Shown here in pieces: positions 20,489 to 29,284 of a stretch of 64,000 nucleotides of DNA; within the stretch, counting starts at the first letter, position 1; every line of letters begins with the position of its first letter. The position numbers were made by a program, and so were the translations under genes. The DNA is taken from positions 1 through 64,000 of the forward strand of contig NZ_JBIRCY010000016.1 in the NCBI RefSeq assembly GCF_044326205.1. The letters run 5' to 3'. The notes under the pieces were generated by a model, which was not told the DNA's origin, did no database searches, and worked only from the letters and a program-made list of their open reading frames with translations. This DNA is from Kumtagia sp044326205 (GTDB lineage Bacteria; Pseudomonadota; Alphaproteobacteria; Rhizobiales; Rhizobiaceae).

Positions 20489-22543
20489 TCAAACTAGCCC
20501 GCGCTTGACCATCATCGCTTCGGCCGTCGGCATCTTTCCACGGAACGCCCTGTAGAGATCTTCCGGGTCCCTCGAGCCTCCGGCGGCGTAGATGTGCTTG
20601 CGCAGCTTCTCCGCCAGCGCCGGGTTGAACGAATCGCCCGTCTCCTCGAAGGCCGCGAAGGCATCCGCGTCCAGGACTTCCGACCACATGTAGGAATAAT
20701 AGCCGGCCGAATAGCCTTCGCCGGCGAACACATGCTGGAAATGCGGTGTGCGGTGGCGCATGGCGATGGCGTCCGGCATTTCGAGTTGCTTCAGCGTCTC
20801 GGCTTCGAAGGCGAGCGGTTCGTCCGGGGCGTCCGGACGCGCATGATAGGCCATGTCGACCAGTGCGGAGGAGGTGAACTCCACCGTCGCGAAACCCGAG
20901 CCGAATGTTTTGGCCGCCAGCATCTTGTCGAGCAGTTCCTTCGGCATAGGTTTGCCGGTCTTGTAGTGGAGCGCGTGTTTCTCCAGCACTTCGGGCACCG
21001 TCAGCCAGTGTTCGTAGAGCTGCGAGGGCAGTTCCACGAAGTCGCGGCTGACCGAGGTTCCCGCCACCGACGGCCATGTCACGTCGGTCAGCATGCCGTG
21101 CAGCGCGTGGCCGAATTCGTGGAACAGCGTCTTCGCCTCGTCGAGCGACAGAAGTGCGGGTTCGCCCGCCGGGGCCTTGGCGAAATTCATGATATTGTAG
21201 ATGATCGGGCTGGAGCCCTTGCCGAGTTTGTAACCGGATTGCAGGGCGCTCATCCAGGCGCCGGAACGCTTAGACGACCGCGCGAAATAGTCGGCCTGGA
21301 ACAGGCCGAGTTCGCTGCCGTCCTTGCGCTTGATTTTAAAGACGCGAACATCGTCGTGCCACGCCTTGATGCCCTTCTCCTCGACGAAGGAGAGGCCGAA
21401 CAGTTTTCCCGCCACGTCGAAACAGGCGTCGATGATGCGCTCCAACTGCAGATACGGCTTAAGCTCCGCCTCATCGAAGGCGAATTTTTCGGCGCGCAAC
21501 TTCTCTTGGTAATAGCGCCAATCCCAGCCGGCGATTATCTCGTTGCTGCCGGCGGCGGCCGCGAGGCGTTGCAACTCGGCCTGGTCGCCGGCCGCCTTCT
21601 TGCGCGCCTTGGTCCACACCGGGTCGAGCAGTCCGTAGACGTTCTTCGCCGTCTTCGCCATCGTGTCGTCGAGCTTCAGCGCGGCAAAACTGTCATAGCC
21701 GAGTAGCTTCGCCTTCTCGGCGCGCAGCGCCAGTGTTTTCGCCACAACCGCGCCATTGTCGGTCTCGCCGCCGTTTTCACCGCGGCGAATAAACGCTTTC
21801 CACGCCTGCTCGCGCAGGTCGCGGCGGGCCGAATAGCTGGTGAAGGGCTCGTAGATCGAGCGCGACAGCGTCACAGCATACAGGCCCTTGCGGCCGCGCG
21901 CTTCCGCCGCCTGTGCCATCGCATCGCGCAGGAAGGCAGGCAGCCCGTCGAGGTCGCCTTCTTCGAGGAAGAGTACCCACTCCTTCTCGTCATGGAGCAC
22001 GTTCTGGCCGAATCTTGCACCGAGCGAGGCCAATTCCTCGTTGATCGCGCCAAGCCGGTTCTTGCCTTCCGGGTCGAGTTTTGCGCCGGCGCGGACAAAA
22101 TTCTTCCAGGTCTTTTCCAGCACGCGCAGCGTTTCGGCATCGAGGCCAAGCTTTTCGCGTTGCGTGTAAAGCGCGTCGATGCGGGCAAACAGTTTTGCGT
22201 TCATCGAGATCGCTGAGTAATGCCGCGCCATCTTCGGCGCGATGTCGCGCTCCAGCGCCTGGATCGCATCGTTGGTGTGGGCGCCGGCCCGGCACCAGAA
22301 GATCGAGGACACGCGGTCGAGCGCATCGCCGCAAAGCTCCAGCGCTTCCATGGTATTCTCGATCGTCGCCGGCTCGGCATTGCCGGCGATCGTGTCGATC
22401 TCGGCCTCGTGCGCTTTCAGCGCCGCCTCGAACACTTCAGCGAAATCGCCGTCGCCGATCCGCGAGAAATCCGGAAGGCCGAGCGGACCGTTCCATTTCG
22501 TCAACGGGTGTTCGTCGAGATTCACGGCGGTTTCGGACGTCAT
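20489..22543 (-). CDS. M3 family metallopeptidase (oligopeptidase/dipeptidyl carboxypeptidase type)
   Basis: The 684-residue zinc peptidase starts at ATG22543 (MTSETAVNLDEH), with GAGGAG-like sequence just upstream; the longer open frame further upstream is not conserved-looking. The zinc motif HEFGHALHG lies at about residue 478, and the family C-terminal motif FSRDFVELPSQ-like follows. These enzymes degrade short peptides in the cytoplasm, either as oligopeptidase A or Dcp. The sequence does not decide between them. It is divergent from the marR gene. Confidence 0.93.
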   Translation of the reverse strand: MTSETAVNLDEHPLTKWNGPLGLPDFSRIGDGDFAEVFEAALKAHEAEIDTIAGNAEPATIENTMEALELCGDALDRVSSIFWCRAGAHTNDAIQALERDIAPKMARHYSAISMNAKLFARIDALYTQREKLGLDAETLRVLEKTWKNFVRAGAKLDPEGKNRLGAINEELASLGARFGQNVLHDEKEWVLFLEEGDLDGLPAFLRDAMAQAAEARGRKGLYAVTLSRSIYEPFTSYSARRDLREQAWKAFIRRGENGGETDNGAVVAKTLALRAEKAKLLGYDSFAALKLDDTMAKTAKNVYGLLDPVWTKARKKAAGDQAELQRLAAAAGSNEIIAGWDWRYYQEKLRAEKFAFDEAELKPYLQLERIIDACFDVAGKLFGLSFVEEKGIKAWHDDVRVFKIKRKDGSELGLFQADYFARSSKRSGAWMSALQSGYKLGKGSSPIIYNIMNFAKAPAGEPALLSLDEAKTLFHEFGHALHGMLTDVTWPSVAGTSVSRDFVELPSQLYEHWLTVPEVLEKHALHYKTGKPMPKELLDKMLAAKTFGSGFATVEFTSSALVDMAYHARPDAPDEPLAFEAETLKQLEMPDAIAMRHRTPHFQHVFAGEGYSAGYYSYMWSEVLDADAFAAFEETGDSFNPALAEKLRKHIYAAGGSRDPEDLYRAFRGKMPTAEAMMVKRGLV

Positions 22544-22638
22544 GCGGAAAACTCTCCTCGGGATCGAAGCGCCACCGATGTAGGGCTGCAAGGATGGCGG
22601 CGCAACCATATTGACGGAGTGCCTGGCGATCTCTAAGC

Positions 22639-22661
22639 AAGCCTGATAATAAGAGAGGCTT
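22639..22661. promoter_or_regulatory. Inverted repeat, probable MarR operator
   Basis: AAGCCT (22639-22644) and AGGCTT (22656-22661) are perfect reverse complements with an 11-bp AT-rich spacer, in the divergent region nine bases before the marR start. Position and size fit autorepression by the MarR-type protein. The same site may also affect the peptidase gene. Confidence 0.45.
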
Positions 22662-22669
22662 ATCAATCC

Positions 22670-23143
22670 ATGCCGCCCCGTTCGGATTCGGACAATGTCG
22701 GCTTCCTCGTCGCCGACGTGACGCGGCTGCTGCGCGCCGAGATGGACCGGCGCATCACCGCCGCGGGCCTCGAGCTCAATCCCGGCGATGCCCGCACCTT
22801 GAGCCATGCGGCGCGTTGCGGCAGCGTGCGCCAGAACCTTCTTGCCGAACGCATCGGCGTGGAGGCCATGACCGTCAGCAGTTCGCTGGACCGGCTGGAA
22901 GTGCTCGGCCTGATCGAGCGGCAGGCCGACAGCGTAGACCGCCGTGCCAAGCTGGTGCATGTCACCCAGGCCGGCGAGGCCATGCTGGAAAGCATGCAGC
23001 CGCTCGCCGCCGGGCTGGGTGCCGAAGCCGCCAAGGGCATCGCGCCGGCCGACTGGCAGCGCTTCCTCGATACGCTGAAGCATGTGCGGGCTAACCTTAC
23101 GGCAGCGCGCGACCAACTCCGCAAGGAGAATGCGGCGGCATGA
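22670..23143 (+). CDS. MarR family transcriptional regulator
   Basis: The 157-residue protein has the winged-helix MarR fold. The recognition helix region is MTVSSSLDRLEVLGLIERQAD, and the wing follows with DSVDRRAKLVHVT. It overlaps the downstream MFS efflux gene by ATGA, so it most likely represses that operon and responds to a transported compound. A palindrome lies immediately upstream of its start. No specific ligand can be inferred. Confidence 0.92.
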   Translation: MPPRSDSDNVGFLVADVTRLLRAEMDRRITAAGLELNPGDARTLSHAARCGSVRQNLLAERIGVEAMTVSSSLDRLEVLGLIERQADSVDRRAKLVHVTQAGEAMLESMQPLAAGLGAEAAKGIAPADWQRFLDTLKHVRANLTAARDQLRKENAAA

Positions 23144-24393
23144 ACATGCAGACCAGCGTTCTCCCCGCGCCCGTGATGAGCGAGCGCCGCGTCAGCCTGC
23201 TGGGCGCGGTGCTGGTCGCCATCGGCCCGATGTCGATGGCGCTTTATACGCCAGCCATGCCGGAGATCGTCCATGCCTTCGGCACGACCGAGGCGGCGGT
23301 GAAGCTGACGCTGTCGCTGTATTTTGCCGGCTTTGCAGTGGCGCAATTGATCTGCGGGCCGCTCTCCGACGGTTTTGGGCGCAAGCCCGTCACCTATGTC
23401 TTCATGAGCATCTTCCTCGTTGCCTCGCTGATGGCGCTGCTCGCCCCGACGGTCGAATTGCTGATCGCCGCGCGTTTCCTGCAAGGCGTCGGTGCCGCGG
23501 TCGGCTGGGCGATCGCGCGGGCCATCGTCCGCGACCTGTTCACCAATGAGCGTTCGGCCCGCATCATGAATCTGATGGGCCTGATCCTCGCCGCCGGCCC
23601 GGCATTTTCCCCGACACTCGGCGGCATCACGATGGAACTCGCCGGCTGGCACGCCATCTTCTGGCTGATGTTTGCCGCCGGTGTGATCATCATGCTCATC
23701 GTCCGTTTCGCCATGGTGGAGACGGTCCAGCGCGACCTGTCGCGCATCCGGCCGGCGGCGCTTCTCGGCTCGTATCGCAGCGTGCTGTCCAGTCCGTATT
23801 TCGTGCTGTCGAGCCTCGTGCTCGCAGGCAGCGTCGGCACGATCTACACGCAGGCGACGATCCTGCCCTTCATCCTGATGGACCGGGTCGGGCTGACACC
23901 CAGCCAGTTCGGCGTCGGCATGCTGATGCAATCCGGCCTGTATTTCGCCGGCTCGCTGGTCGTGCGCCAGCTTCTCGGCCGCTTCGGCGCGTTCCGTATC
24001 GTGCCGGCGGGGCTTGCGTTCATCGCTGCCGGCAGCCTCTCCACGGCGATCGGCCTGCATTTCTTCGAGCCGACCTTCCTGCTGGTGATGGGGCCGGTGG
24101 CGTTCTTCTCCTTCGGGCTCGCCTTCGTCCTGCCGGCGATGTCGACCGCAACGCTGGCGCCATTCCCGCATATCGCCGGCGCGGCATCCTCGATGAGCGG
24201 CTTCTTCCAGATGGGCGGCGGCCTCGTCGGCGGGCTGGTCTGCGCTTCCATCGGCGAGCCGGTCGTGGCGATGGCCACCGTCATCCCCGCCATGGGCCTG
24301 ATCGGCATCCTGGCCTGGACGGCTTGGCACAGGCTTCCGAAGCCCGCGGCCGCCAACAAGGTGCATGCCCCGCCGGAGCAGCCCCTTCAGTAA
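23140..24393 (+). CDS. MFS drug-efflux transporter (Bcr/CflA type)
   Basis: The 417-residue protein has about twelve transmembrane helices and the drug/proton antiporter pattern: motif A-like GPLSDGFGRKPV between helices 2 and 3, and ARFLQGVGAAVGWAIARAIVRDLF in helix 4-5, characteristic of the Bcr/CflA group. It is translationally coupled to marR and expected to export a toxic compound from the cytoplasm. Its last 7 bp overlap the tail of the convergent SnoaL-like gene. Confidence 0.9.
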   Translation: MNMQTSVLPAPVMSERRVSLLGAVLVAIGPMSMALYTPAMPEIVHAFGTTEAAVKLTLSLYFAGFAVAQLICGPLSDGFGRKPVTYVFMSIFLVASLMALLAPTVELLIAARFLQGVGAAVGWAIARAIVRDLFTNERSARIMNLMGLILAAGPAFSPTLGGITMELAGWHAIFWLMFAAGVIIMLIVRFAMVETVQRDLSRIRPAALLGSYRSVLSSPYFVLSSLVLAGSVGTIYTQATILPFILMDRVGLTPSQFGVGMLMQSGLYFAGSLVVRQLLGRFGAFRIVPAGLAFIAAGSLSTAIGLHFFEPTFLLVMGPVAFFSFGLAFVLPAMSTATLAPFPHIAGAASSMSGFFQMGGGLVGGLVCASIGEPVVAMATVIPAMGLIGILAWTAWHRLPKPAAANKVHAPPEQPLQ

Positions 24394-24821
24394 GCCTCGC
24401 AGTTCTCGGCGATCGCGTCCTGATTGTTTTCCTGGATCAGGCCAGCTTCGATACGAAACATCTCGCGCAACAGCACGTCATTGGCCGGAAAATCGTAACA
24501 GGCCACCACCGTCGTCACCGCGCCATCGCTACTCTCGATCCGGTGCCGGATGGTAGCGCCTTTGACGGCTGCCTCCCATTCGTCCAGCGAATCCATGAAT
24601 TCAGCCTTGGTCTGCTCCACGCCGAGGTCGGTCATCCTGATCCTTGCGTCGGCGGCAAGCAGGCTTCCGAGCTTGGCCCGGTCGGCGGTGGCGAGAGCCG
24701 CGTACCACGCGTCGACAACCGGTTGCTGGGCTATTGCAGGCGTGTACGCCAGGCAGAGCAACACGGCCGCGTATGACGTGACGCGACGCTTCCTGTGGAG
24801 CAGGGGGCTCCGCAAAACCAT
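24387..24821 (-). CDS. Exported SnoaL/NTF2-like protein
   Basis: The 144-residue protein starts at ATG24821, which overlaps the carbonic anhydrase stop. It has a signal peptide (RRVTSYAAVLLCLAYTPAIAQQ). The mature part follows the cone-shaped SnoaL/NTF2-like pattern (VVDAWYAALATADRAKLGSLLAADARIRM and a C-terminal FRIEAGLIQENNQDAIAENC). Such domains bind small ligands or act as simple enzymes. Nothing here fixes the role. Coupling to carbonic anhydrase suggests co-expression. Confidence 0.72.
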   Translation of the reverse strand: MVLRSPLLHRKRRVTSYAAVLLCLAYTPAIAQQPVVDAWYAALATADRAKLGSLLAADARIRMTDLGVEQTKAEFMDSLDEWEAAVKGATIRHRIESSDGAVTTVVACYDFPANDVLLREMFRIEAGLIQENNQDAIAENCEAY

Positions 24822-25465
24822 CAGTCCATGTCGGGGCGCTGGAAATCCCCGGTCTTGCGGTTCATCACCCAGAGCTCGCCGGTCGAGATGTCGAACCAGG
24901 CCCCGGAGAGCGTGATCCGTCCCTTGCCCTCGAGGATGCTGATGCACGGAAAGGTTCTGAGATTGGCGATCGAATAACGGATCGAGATGCGTTCCAGCGA
25001 GGTCTGACGCTCGCTGGCCGTCGAAAACGCGTTGCTGGTGACAGATTCGGCCGCCGGCCCGAGCAGGCTCATCCATTTTCCGATGAAATCGCCGGGGGAC
25101 AGCGGTTCGGCTGCCGGCGAAAGTGCTGCGCGGATGCCGCCGCAGCGGCCGTGACCGATGACCACAATGTTCTTCACCTTGAGGATCTGCACGGCGAATT
25201 CGAGCGCCGCCGAGGTCGAGTGGAACTCGCCGTCCGGCGCATAGGGCGGCACCAGATTGGCGACGTTGCGCACCACGAACAGTTCCCCCGGCCCGGAATC
25301 GAAGATGACTTCGGGAGCCGCGCGCGAATCGCAGCAGGCGATCACCATGGTCTCCGGCGACTGCCCCTCGCGCGCCAGCGTCCGCCACTTGCCTGTCTCC
25401 GAGGCATAGCGCCCCTTCATGAAGCTGCGGTAGCCGGCAATAAGGTGGTCTGGAAGATCGGTCAT
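24821..25465 (-). CDS. Beta-class carbonic anhydrase
   Basis: The 214-residue enzyme interconverts CO2 and bicarbonate. The zinc ligands are Cys45 in the CCDSR motif (with the Asp-Arg dyad) and the His/Cys pair in IGHGRCGG near residue 108. The length is typical. No signal peptide is visible, so it should act in the cytoplasm, supplying bicarbonate. The exported SnoaL-like gene overlaps its stop. Confidence 0.95.
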   Translation of the reverse strand: MTDLPDHLIAGYRSFMKGRYASETGKWRTLAREGQSPETMVIACCDSRAAPEVIFDSGPGELFVVRNVANLVPPYAPDGEFHSTSAALEFAVQILKVKNIVVIGHGRCGGIRAALSPAAEPLSPGDFIGKWMSLLGPAAESVTSNAFSTASERQTSLERISIRYSIANLRTFPCISILEGKGRITLSGAWFDISTGELWVMNRKTGDFQRPDMD

Positions 25466-25538
25466 GGATTTTACCTAACGCCGATCCCGCGCGCTGATCA
25501 ATGCGGCAATCGCTGCACTGCAACAAATCTGGACACGT

Positions 25539-26327
25539 TCACGCCCGGATGGCGACAGGAATACCATATTCGTCGCTTTCCGGCGGGTCCGGAAACGATC
25601 GCGCCTCGCCACGGGCAAGTCGGCCGGCGATCAGCAGCATGGCGGCGGCGTCGAGGAAATCATCGTCGCCGGCCCCGCGCGGCGGCGGTGCGTCGAGGAA
25701 TGCGCGCTCCAGCCCGTTGGCCGCAAGCAGCGCCTTGCGCTCCGCCATGCCGGTGGGATTGATGCGGCCCTTGATCTTCTTCGGCAATGACATGGCCTGC
25801 TCGCCGTTGAGCCGCCAGAACGCGACTTCCGGGTGAGATTCGATGACCCGCACCCGCAGTTCCGGCCGTACCCGCATCAGGCGGTCCAGTTCGCGGATTT
25901 TCGAGAAGATTCCGAAGGCCTGGATCGATACGCCGCGGGGCGGATTGGATGTTTCGCGCGCTACGCCGCTGGCGATGCGATGCGCTTCATACCAGCGCTC
26001 GAGCGTGGTGAACGGCTCGTCGGCGGCATAAACCGCTGCCCGCGAGGAGATGGAGAAAACACTCGATTGCCGCTGGCCGAGAAAGCGCCGCACTAGAACC
26101 TCCGGCCCGCGCCCGCCATGCCGGGTGAAGGCCGGCAGGCCGATTGGCATATCGACCGCGATAATGGCGTCCTCCGCCAATCCCGCAAGGATATCGCTGA
26201 ACGACCCGCAGACCCGCACTGAAAGCGGCTCATCCCGCCACTTCACCACGGCGATCCAACCCGCCTTGCACCCGTCGACACCCGCTATGTCGACATCGGC
26301 GGCAAGAGCGGAATGCGTCAGGTTCAT
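25539..26327 (-). CDS. DUF429 domain protein (predicted RNase H-like nuclease)
   Basis: The protein has 262 residues from ATG26327 (MNLTHSALAADVDIAGVDG); the longer open frame upstream overlaps pdxY and is not used. DUF429 signatures are AGVDGCKAGWIAV at the N-terminus, VDMPIGLP near residue 60, and ESHPEVAFWRLNG near residue 180. The acidic residues at the strand ends resemble an RNase H fold, which is the basis of the predicted nuclease role. It follows pdxY by 17 bp and seems part of the same operon. Confidence 0.85.
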   Translation of the reverse strand: MNLTHSALAADVDIAGVDGCKAGWIAVVKWRDEPLSVRVCGSFSDILAGLAEDAIIAVDMPIGLPAFTRHGGRGPEVLVRRFLGQRQSSVFSISSRAAVYAADEPFTTLERWYEAHRIASGVARETSNPPRGVSIQAFGIFSKIRELDRLMRVRPELRVRVIESHPEVAFWRLNGEQAMSLPKKIKGRINPTGMAERKALLAANGLERAFLDAPPPRGAGDDDFLDAAAMLLIAGRLARGEARSFPDPPESDEYGIPVAIRA

Positions 26328-26344
26328 TGCCCTCGGAGCAAGAT

Positions 26345-27229
26345 TTACGCCCGCCGGTCCCGCCCGGGATGGGTCAGGTGCCGCAAATGCACCATCGCCA
26401 TCGGATGCGACAGGCTCTGTGCGTCGGTCTCGATCTGCAATTCGTCGGCGCCGCGCTTGGTGGTGCGGGCGAGGATTTCGAACACCGACGCCGTCGTCGA
26501 TTGCAGCGCCTTGCCGGCGGGCTGGCCGTCGAGCAGCCTCGCCAGCAGCACCGCCGCCGTCAGGTCGCCAAGCCCGTTCGGCGGCTTGTCGATCGCCCGA
26601 TGCTCGGCCAACAGCGCCTCGGAGCGCGTCAGCATCAGATTGCCGATGCCGCCAGTCATCAGCGCCGGCGCGGAAGTGACCAACATGGTCGGAGGGCCGG
26701 CTTCCATCGCCGCGGCCATCACCGCGCGCAGGTCGTCGAGTTTTGCGCCGACCATCCATTCAAGTTCGTAGCGGTTCGGCGTGGCGATGTCGGCCATCGG
26801 CACCAGCACGTCGCGCAGCGCCTCCGCCAGCGCCTGCGGCACGTAGAGGCCGCCCATGTCGCCCATTACCGGGTCGCAGACATAGATCGCACGCGGGTTC
26901 TTCGCCCGCACCGCAGCGACCAGCGACGCGACCGCCTCGGCCTGCCTGACATCACCCAGATATCCGGAAAGCACGCCCGCCACCTCACCAAGCCAAGGCG
27001 AGGTCGCCAGATCCTTCATCAGCGCCGCGAATTTTTCGGGATCGGGAACGATGCGCGTCGCCCGTCCATGACCGGGATGCCAGGGCAGGATGACGGTGGG
27101 CACGGCCCAGACTGGAAAACCCAGCGTTTCCAGCGCGAACACCGCGGCCCGGTTGCCGACAGAGCCCCGCGCCACATGGCTGGAAATGACGATGACGGCG
27201 CGCGGCGTCTCCGGCTGTTCGCTGGTCAT
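26345..27229 (-). CDS. pdxY: Pyridoxal kinase
   Basis: The 294-residue protein belongs to the PdxK/PdxY branch of the ribokinase superfamily and phosphorylates pyridoxal in the vitamin B6 salvage pathway. Visible motifs are SSHVARGSVGNRA near the N-terminus, YVCDPVMGD near residue 115, TPNRYELEWM, and the anion-hole GLGDLTAA near residue 235, carrying the catalytic Asp. A small membrane protein precedes it and a DUF429 gene follows on the same strand. Confidence 0.92.
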   Translation of the reverse strand: MTSEQPETPRAVIVISSHVARGSVGNRAAVFALETLGFPVWAVPTVILPWHPGHGRATRIVPDPEKFAALMKDLATSPWLGEVAGVLSGYLGDVRQAEAVASLVAAVRAKNPRAIYVCDPVMGDMGGLYVPQALAEALRDVLVPMADIATPNRYELEWMVGAKLDDLRAVMAAAMEAGPPTMLVTSAPALMTGGIGNLMLTRSEALLAEHRAIDKPPNGLGDLTAAVLLARLLDGQPAGKALQSTTASVFEILARTTKRGADELQIETDAQSLSHPMAMVHLRHLTHPGRDRRA

Positions 27230-27235
27230 GATGCC

Positions 27236-27466
27236 TCAGAAGTTCCGCATGAAGTAGACGACGACCCAGGCAATCACCGCGATGGTTATCGCCATCGCCA
27301 GCAGGCGGCCGATGCGGATTCCCAGCTTTTCGATCGGATCGGAGGCGTCGCGTGTCTCGTGATCGAGGGCAGCGCCGCCAGGCTCGGCCTCGCCTGCGAC
27401 ACGGGCCAGAATCCGTATGGATTCCTCCTTGTGCTCCGTATCCTTGTCGCTGCGCACGCAATCCAC
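27236..27466 (-). CDS. Small single-pass membrane protein
   Basis: The 76-residue protein has a charged N-terminal half and a C-terminal transmembrane helix (LLAMAITIAVIAWVVVYFM). It ends 6 bp before the pdxY start, so it is probably expressed with it. No family is recognised. Function is unknown. Confidence 0.6.
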   Translation of the reverse strand: MDCVRSDKDTEHKEESIRILARVAGEAEPGGAALDHETRDASDPIEKLGIRIGRLLAMAITIAVIAWVVVYFMRNF

Positions 27467-27599
27467 CTCGGGCCGGCATGGCTACCGCATGTCGCCTATC
27501 ACAGGCTGCAAGGCGCGTCCAAGCCCGAAGCCCGGCCAGCGGTTCCTTTGCACCGCGAATATGATAAGTCTCGGCTCGATCCGTTATGAGGGACCGCCA

Positions 27600-28235
27600 A
27601 TGTCTTCCTTCGTCGCCACCATGCCAACCGCTCGCCGCGCTCACGCGTTCCTGCTGCTCGGGCTGCTTCTGCCGCTGCTGTCCGCATGCGGCTACAACAC
27701 CATCCCGACCGCCGAGGAGAAGGCCAAGGCCGCCTGGAGCGAGGTGCTCAACCAGTACCAGCGCCGCGCCGACCTGATCCCCAACCTCGTCGAGACGGTG
27801 AAGGGCTATGCCGCGCACGAGAAAGACACGCTGGAGGCTGTGGTCGAAGCTCGCGCCAAGGCCACGCAGGTGACGGTGACGCCGGAAACGCTGACCGACC
27901 CCAACGCCTTCAAGGCGTTTCAGGACAACCAGGCCGGCCTCACCAGTGCGCTGTCGCGGCTGCTTGCCGTGGTCGAGAACTATCCGGACCTCAAGGCCAA
28001 CCAGAACTTCCTCGGCCTGCAGGCACAGCTCGAAGGCACTGAAAACCGCATCGCGGTGGCCCGCCGCGACTACATCGAGACGGTGCGCGAATACAACACC
28101 ACGCTGCGCACCTTCCCTTCGGTGATCTGGGCGACTCTCTGGTTTACCGACAACAAGCCGTTCCAGAATTTCACCGTCAGCGAAGACAAGATGGAGCCGC
28201 CGAAGGTCGATTTCGGGACGAAGCAGGGCGGGTGA
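27600..28235 (+). CDS. lemA: LemA family lipoprotein
   Basis: The protein has 211 residues from ATG27600 (ATG27621 is an alternative), with a lipoprotein signal ending LLPLLSAC. The LemA domain follows, mostly long helices, with the signatures ERRADLIPNLVETVKGYA-like and NTTLRTFPS. LemA proteins are envelope proteins of unclear function that commonly sit beside TPM-domain proteins, as here. Two such genes follow directly, forming the usual LemA-TPM group. Confidence 0.93.
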   Translation: MSSFVATMPTARRAHAFLLLGLLLPLLSACGYNTIPTAEEKAKAAWSEVLNQYQRRADLIPNLVETVKGYAAHEKDTLEAVVEARAKATQVTVTPETLTDPNAFKAFQDNQAGLTSALSRLLAVVENYPDLKANQNFLGLQAQLEGTENRIAVARRDYIETVREYNTTLRTFPSVIWATLWFTDNKPFQNFTVSEDKMEPPKVDFGTKQGG

Positions 28236-28245
28236 CGGCGGGGCC

Positions 28246-29283
28246 ATGGACGCGGCCGATGGCGCAGTGGTTCCCCTCCCCCTTGAGGGGAGGGTGGCCG
28301 CGAAGCGGCCGGGAGGGGTCGCTGCGGCAGTGCTCGGCCTCATTTCCTTGACGGCGAAGAAGGTCCCTCGCACTCCCGCAACGACCCCTCCGTCCTTCGG
28401 ACCGCTACGCTCGGCACCCTCCCCTCAGGGAGGAGGGATAGCGGCGCTCCTCTTTGCCCTGCTCATCCTTCTCCTCCTCCCCCTCGTCGTCCTCGCCGCT
28501 GACCTCCCCAAACTTACCGGACGTGTCGTCGACACCGCCGGCATGATCGACCCGGCGACGAAAACCGCACTCGTCCAGAAGCTGGAGGCTTTCGAGAAGA
28601 AGTCCTCCGACCAGATCGTCGTTGCGACCGTGAACAGCCTCGATGGCGAGGCGATCGAGCCCTATGCCAACCGTCTGTTCCGCGCCTGGGGCCTCGGCCA
28701 GGGCGGCGAGAACAACGGCATCCTGCTGCTTGTCGCCAAATCCGACCGCAAGATGCGCATCGAGGTCGGCTACGGGCTGGAAGGCACGCTCACCGACCTG
28801 CATTCCAAGCTGATCATCGAGAACACCATGGTGCCGGCCTTCCGCGCCGGCGATTTTTCCGGCGGCATCTCGCGCGCCACCGACGACATCATCACCGTGC
28901 TGGATGGCAATGCCGCGGAACTGGAGGCGCGGTCGAAACGCAATCCCTACGTCAAGAACAACAACTCGCTGCCCGACGTCGACTGGATTTTCGTGATCTT
29001 CATCGCGCTGTGGGCGACGATCTTTCTTGGCGGCATGGCGATGGCGATCCTGCCGCCGATCTTCGGCACCAAGATCGGCCCCAACCGCTACCGCTGGCTG
29101 GGCATGGACGTCACGGTCGGCGGGCGTTCCTCTGGCCGATCGCCATCCGGCTGGTCCTCGGGCAGTTCGTCGGGCGGCTGGTCTTCTGGCGGGGGAGGCT
29201 GGTCATCGGGCAGCAGCAGCGGCGGCGGTTTTTCGGGCGGCGGAGGTTCGTCCGGCGGCGGCGGCGCCTCGGGGAGTTGGTGA
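28246..29283 (+). CDS. TPM domain membrane protein (YgcG family)
   Basis: The 345-residue protein contains a TPM domain at about 85-225 (TGRVVDTAGMIDPATK, then NNGILLLVAKSDRKMRIEVGYGLEG), a transmembrane helix near 250-275, and a C-terminal tail of nearly pure Gly/Ser repeats, all hallmarks of the family. The first 65 residues are encoded by a palindromic repeat lying between lemA and the TPM gene. No ATG, GTG or TTG occurs in frame between the repeat and the signal-like hydrophobic stretch, so translation must begin in or before the repeat (ATG28246, or TTG near 28348). TPM proteins have been linked to photosystem repair in plants; in bacteria their role is unclear. Confidence 0.85.
   Translation: MDAADGAVVPLPLEGRVAAKRPGGVAAAVLGLISLTAKKVPRTPATTPPSFGPLRSAPSPQGGGIAALLFALLILLLLPLVVLAADLPKLTGRVVDTAGMIDPATKTALVQKLEAFEKKSSDQIVVATVNSLDGEAIEPYANRLFRAWGLGQGGENNGILLLVAKSDRKMRIEVGYGLEGTLTDLHSKLIIENTMVPAFRAGDFSGGISRATDDIITVLDGNAAELEARSKRNPYVKNNNSLPDVDWIFVIFIALWATIFLGGMAMAILPPIFGTKIGPNRYRWLGMDVTVGGRSSGRSPSGWSSGSSSGGWSSGGGGWSSGSSSGGGFSGGGGSSGGGGASGSW
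28272..28437. repeat. Inverted-repeat element at the lemA-TPM boundary
   Basis: The arms 28272-28321 and 28382-28437 are imperfect reverse complements. Each carries a CCCTCCCC-type run and a GGGAGGGGTCG end, flanking about 60 bp. The composition resembles the element at 18148-18293, but the core differs, so it may be another member or another family. It is read through in frame as the N-terminus of the TPM protein. Confidence 0.65.
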
Positions 29284-29284
29284 G

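Noticed and set aside
22663..24366. A 567-residue minus-strand frame opposite marR and the MFS gene
   Set aside because: It is a low-complexity charged shadow of two well-supported genes.
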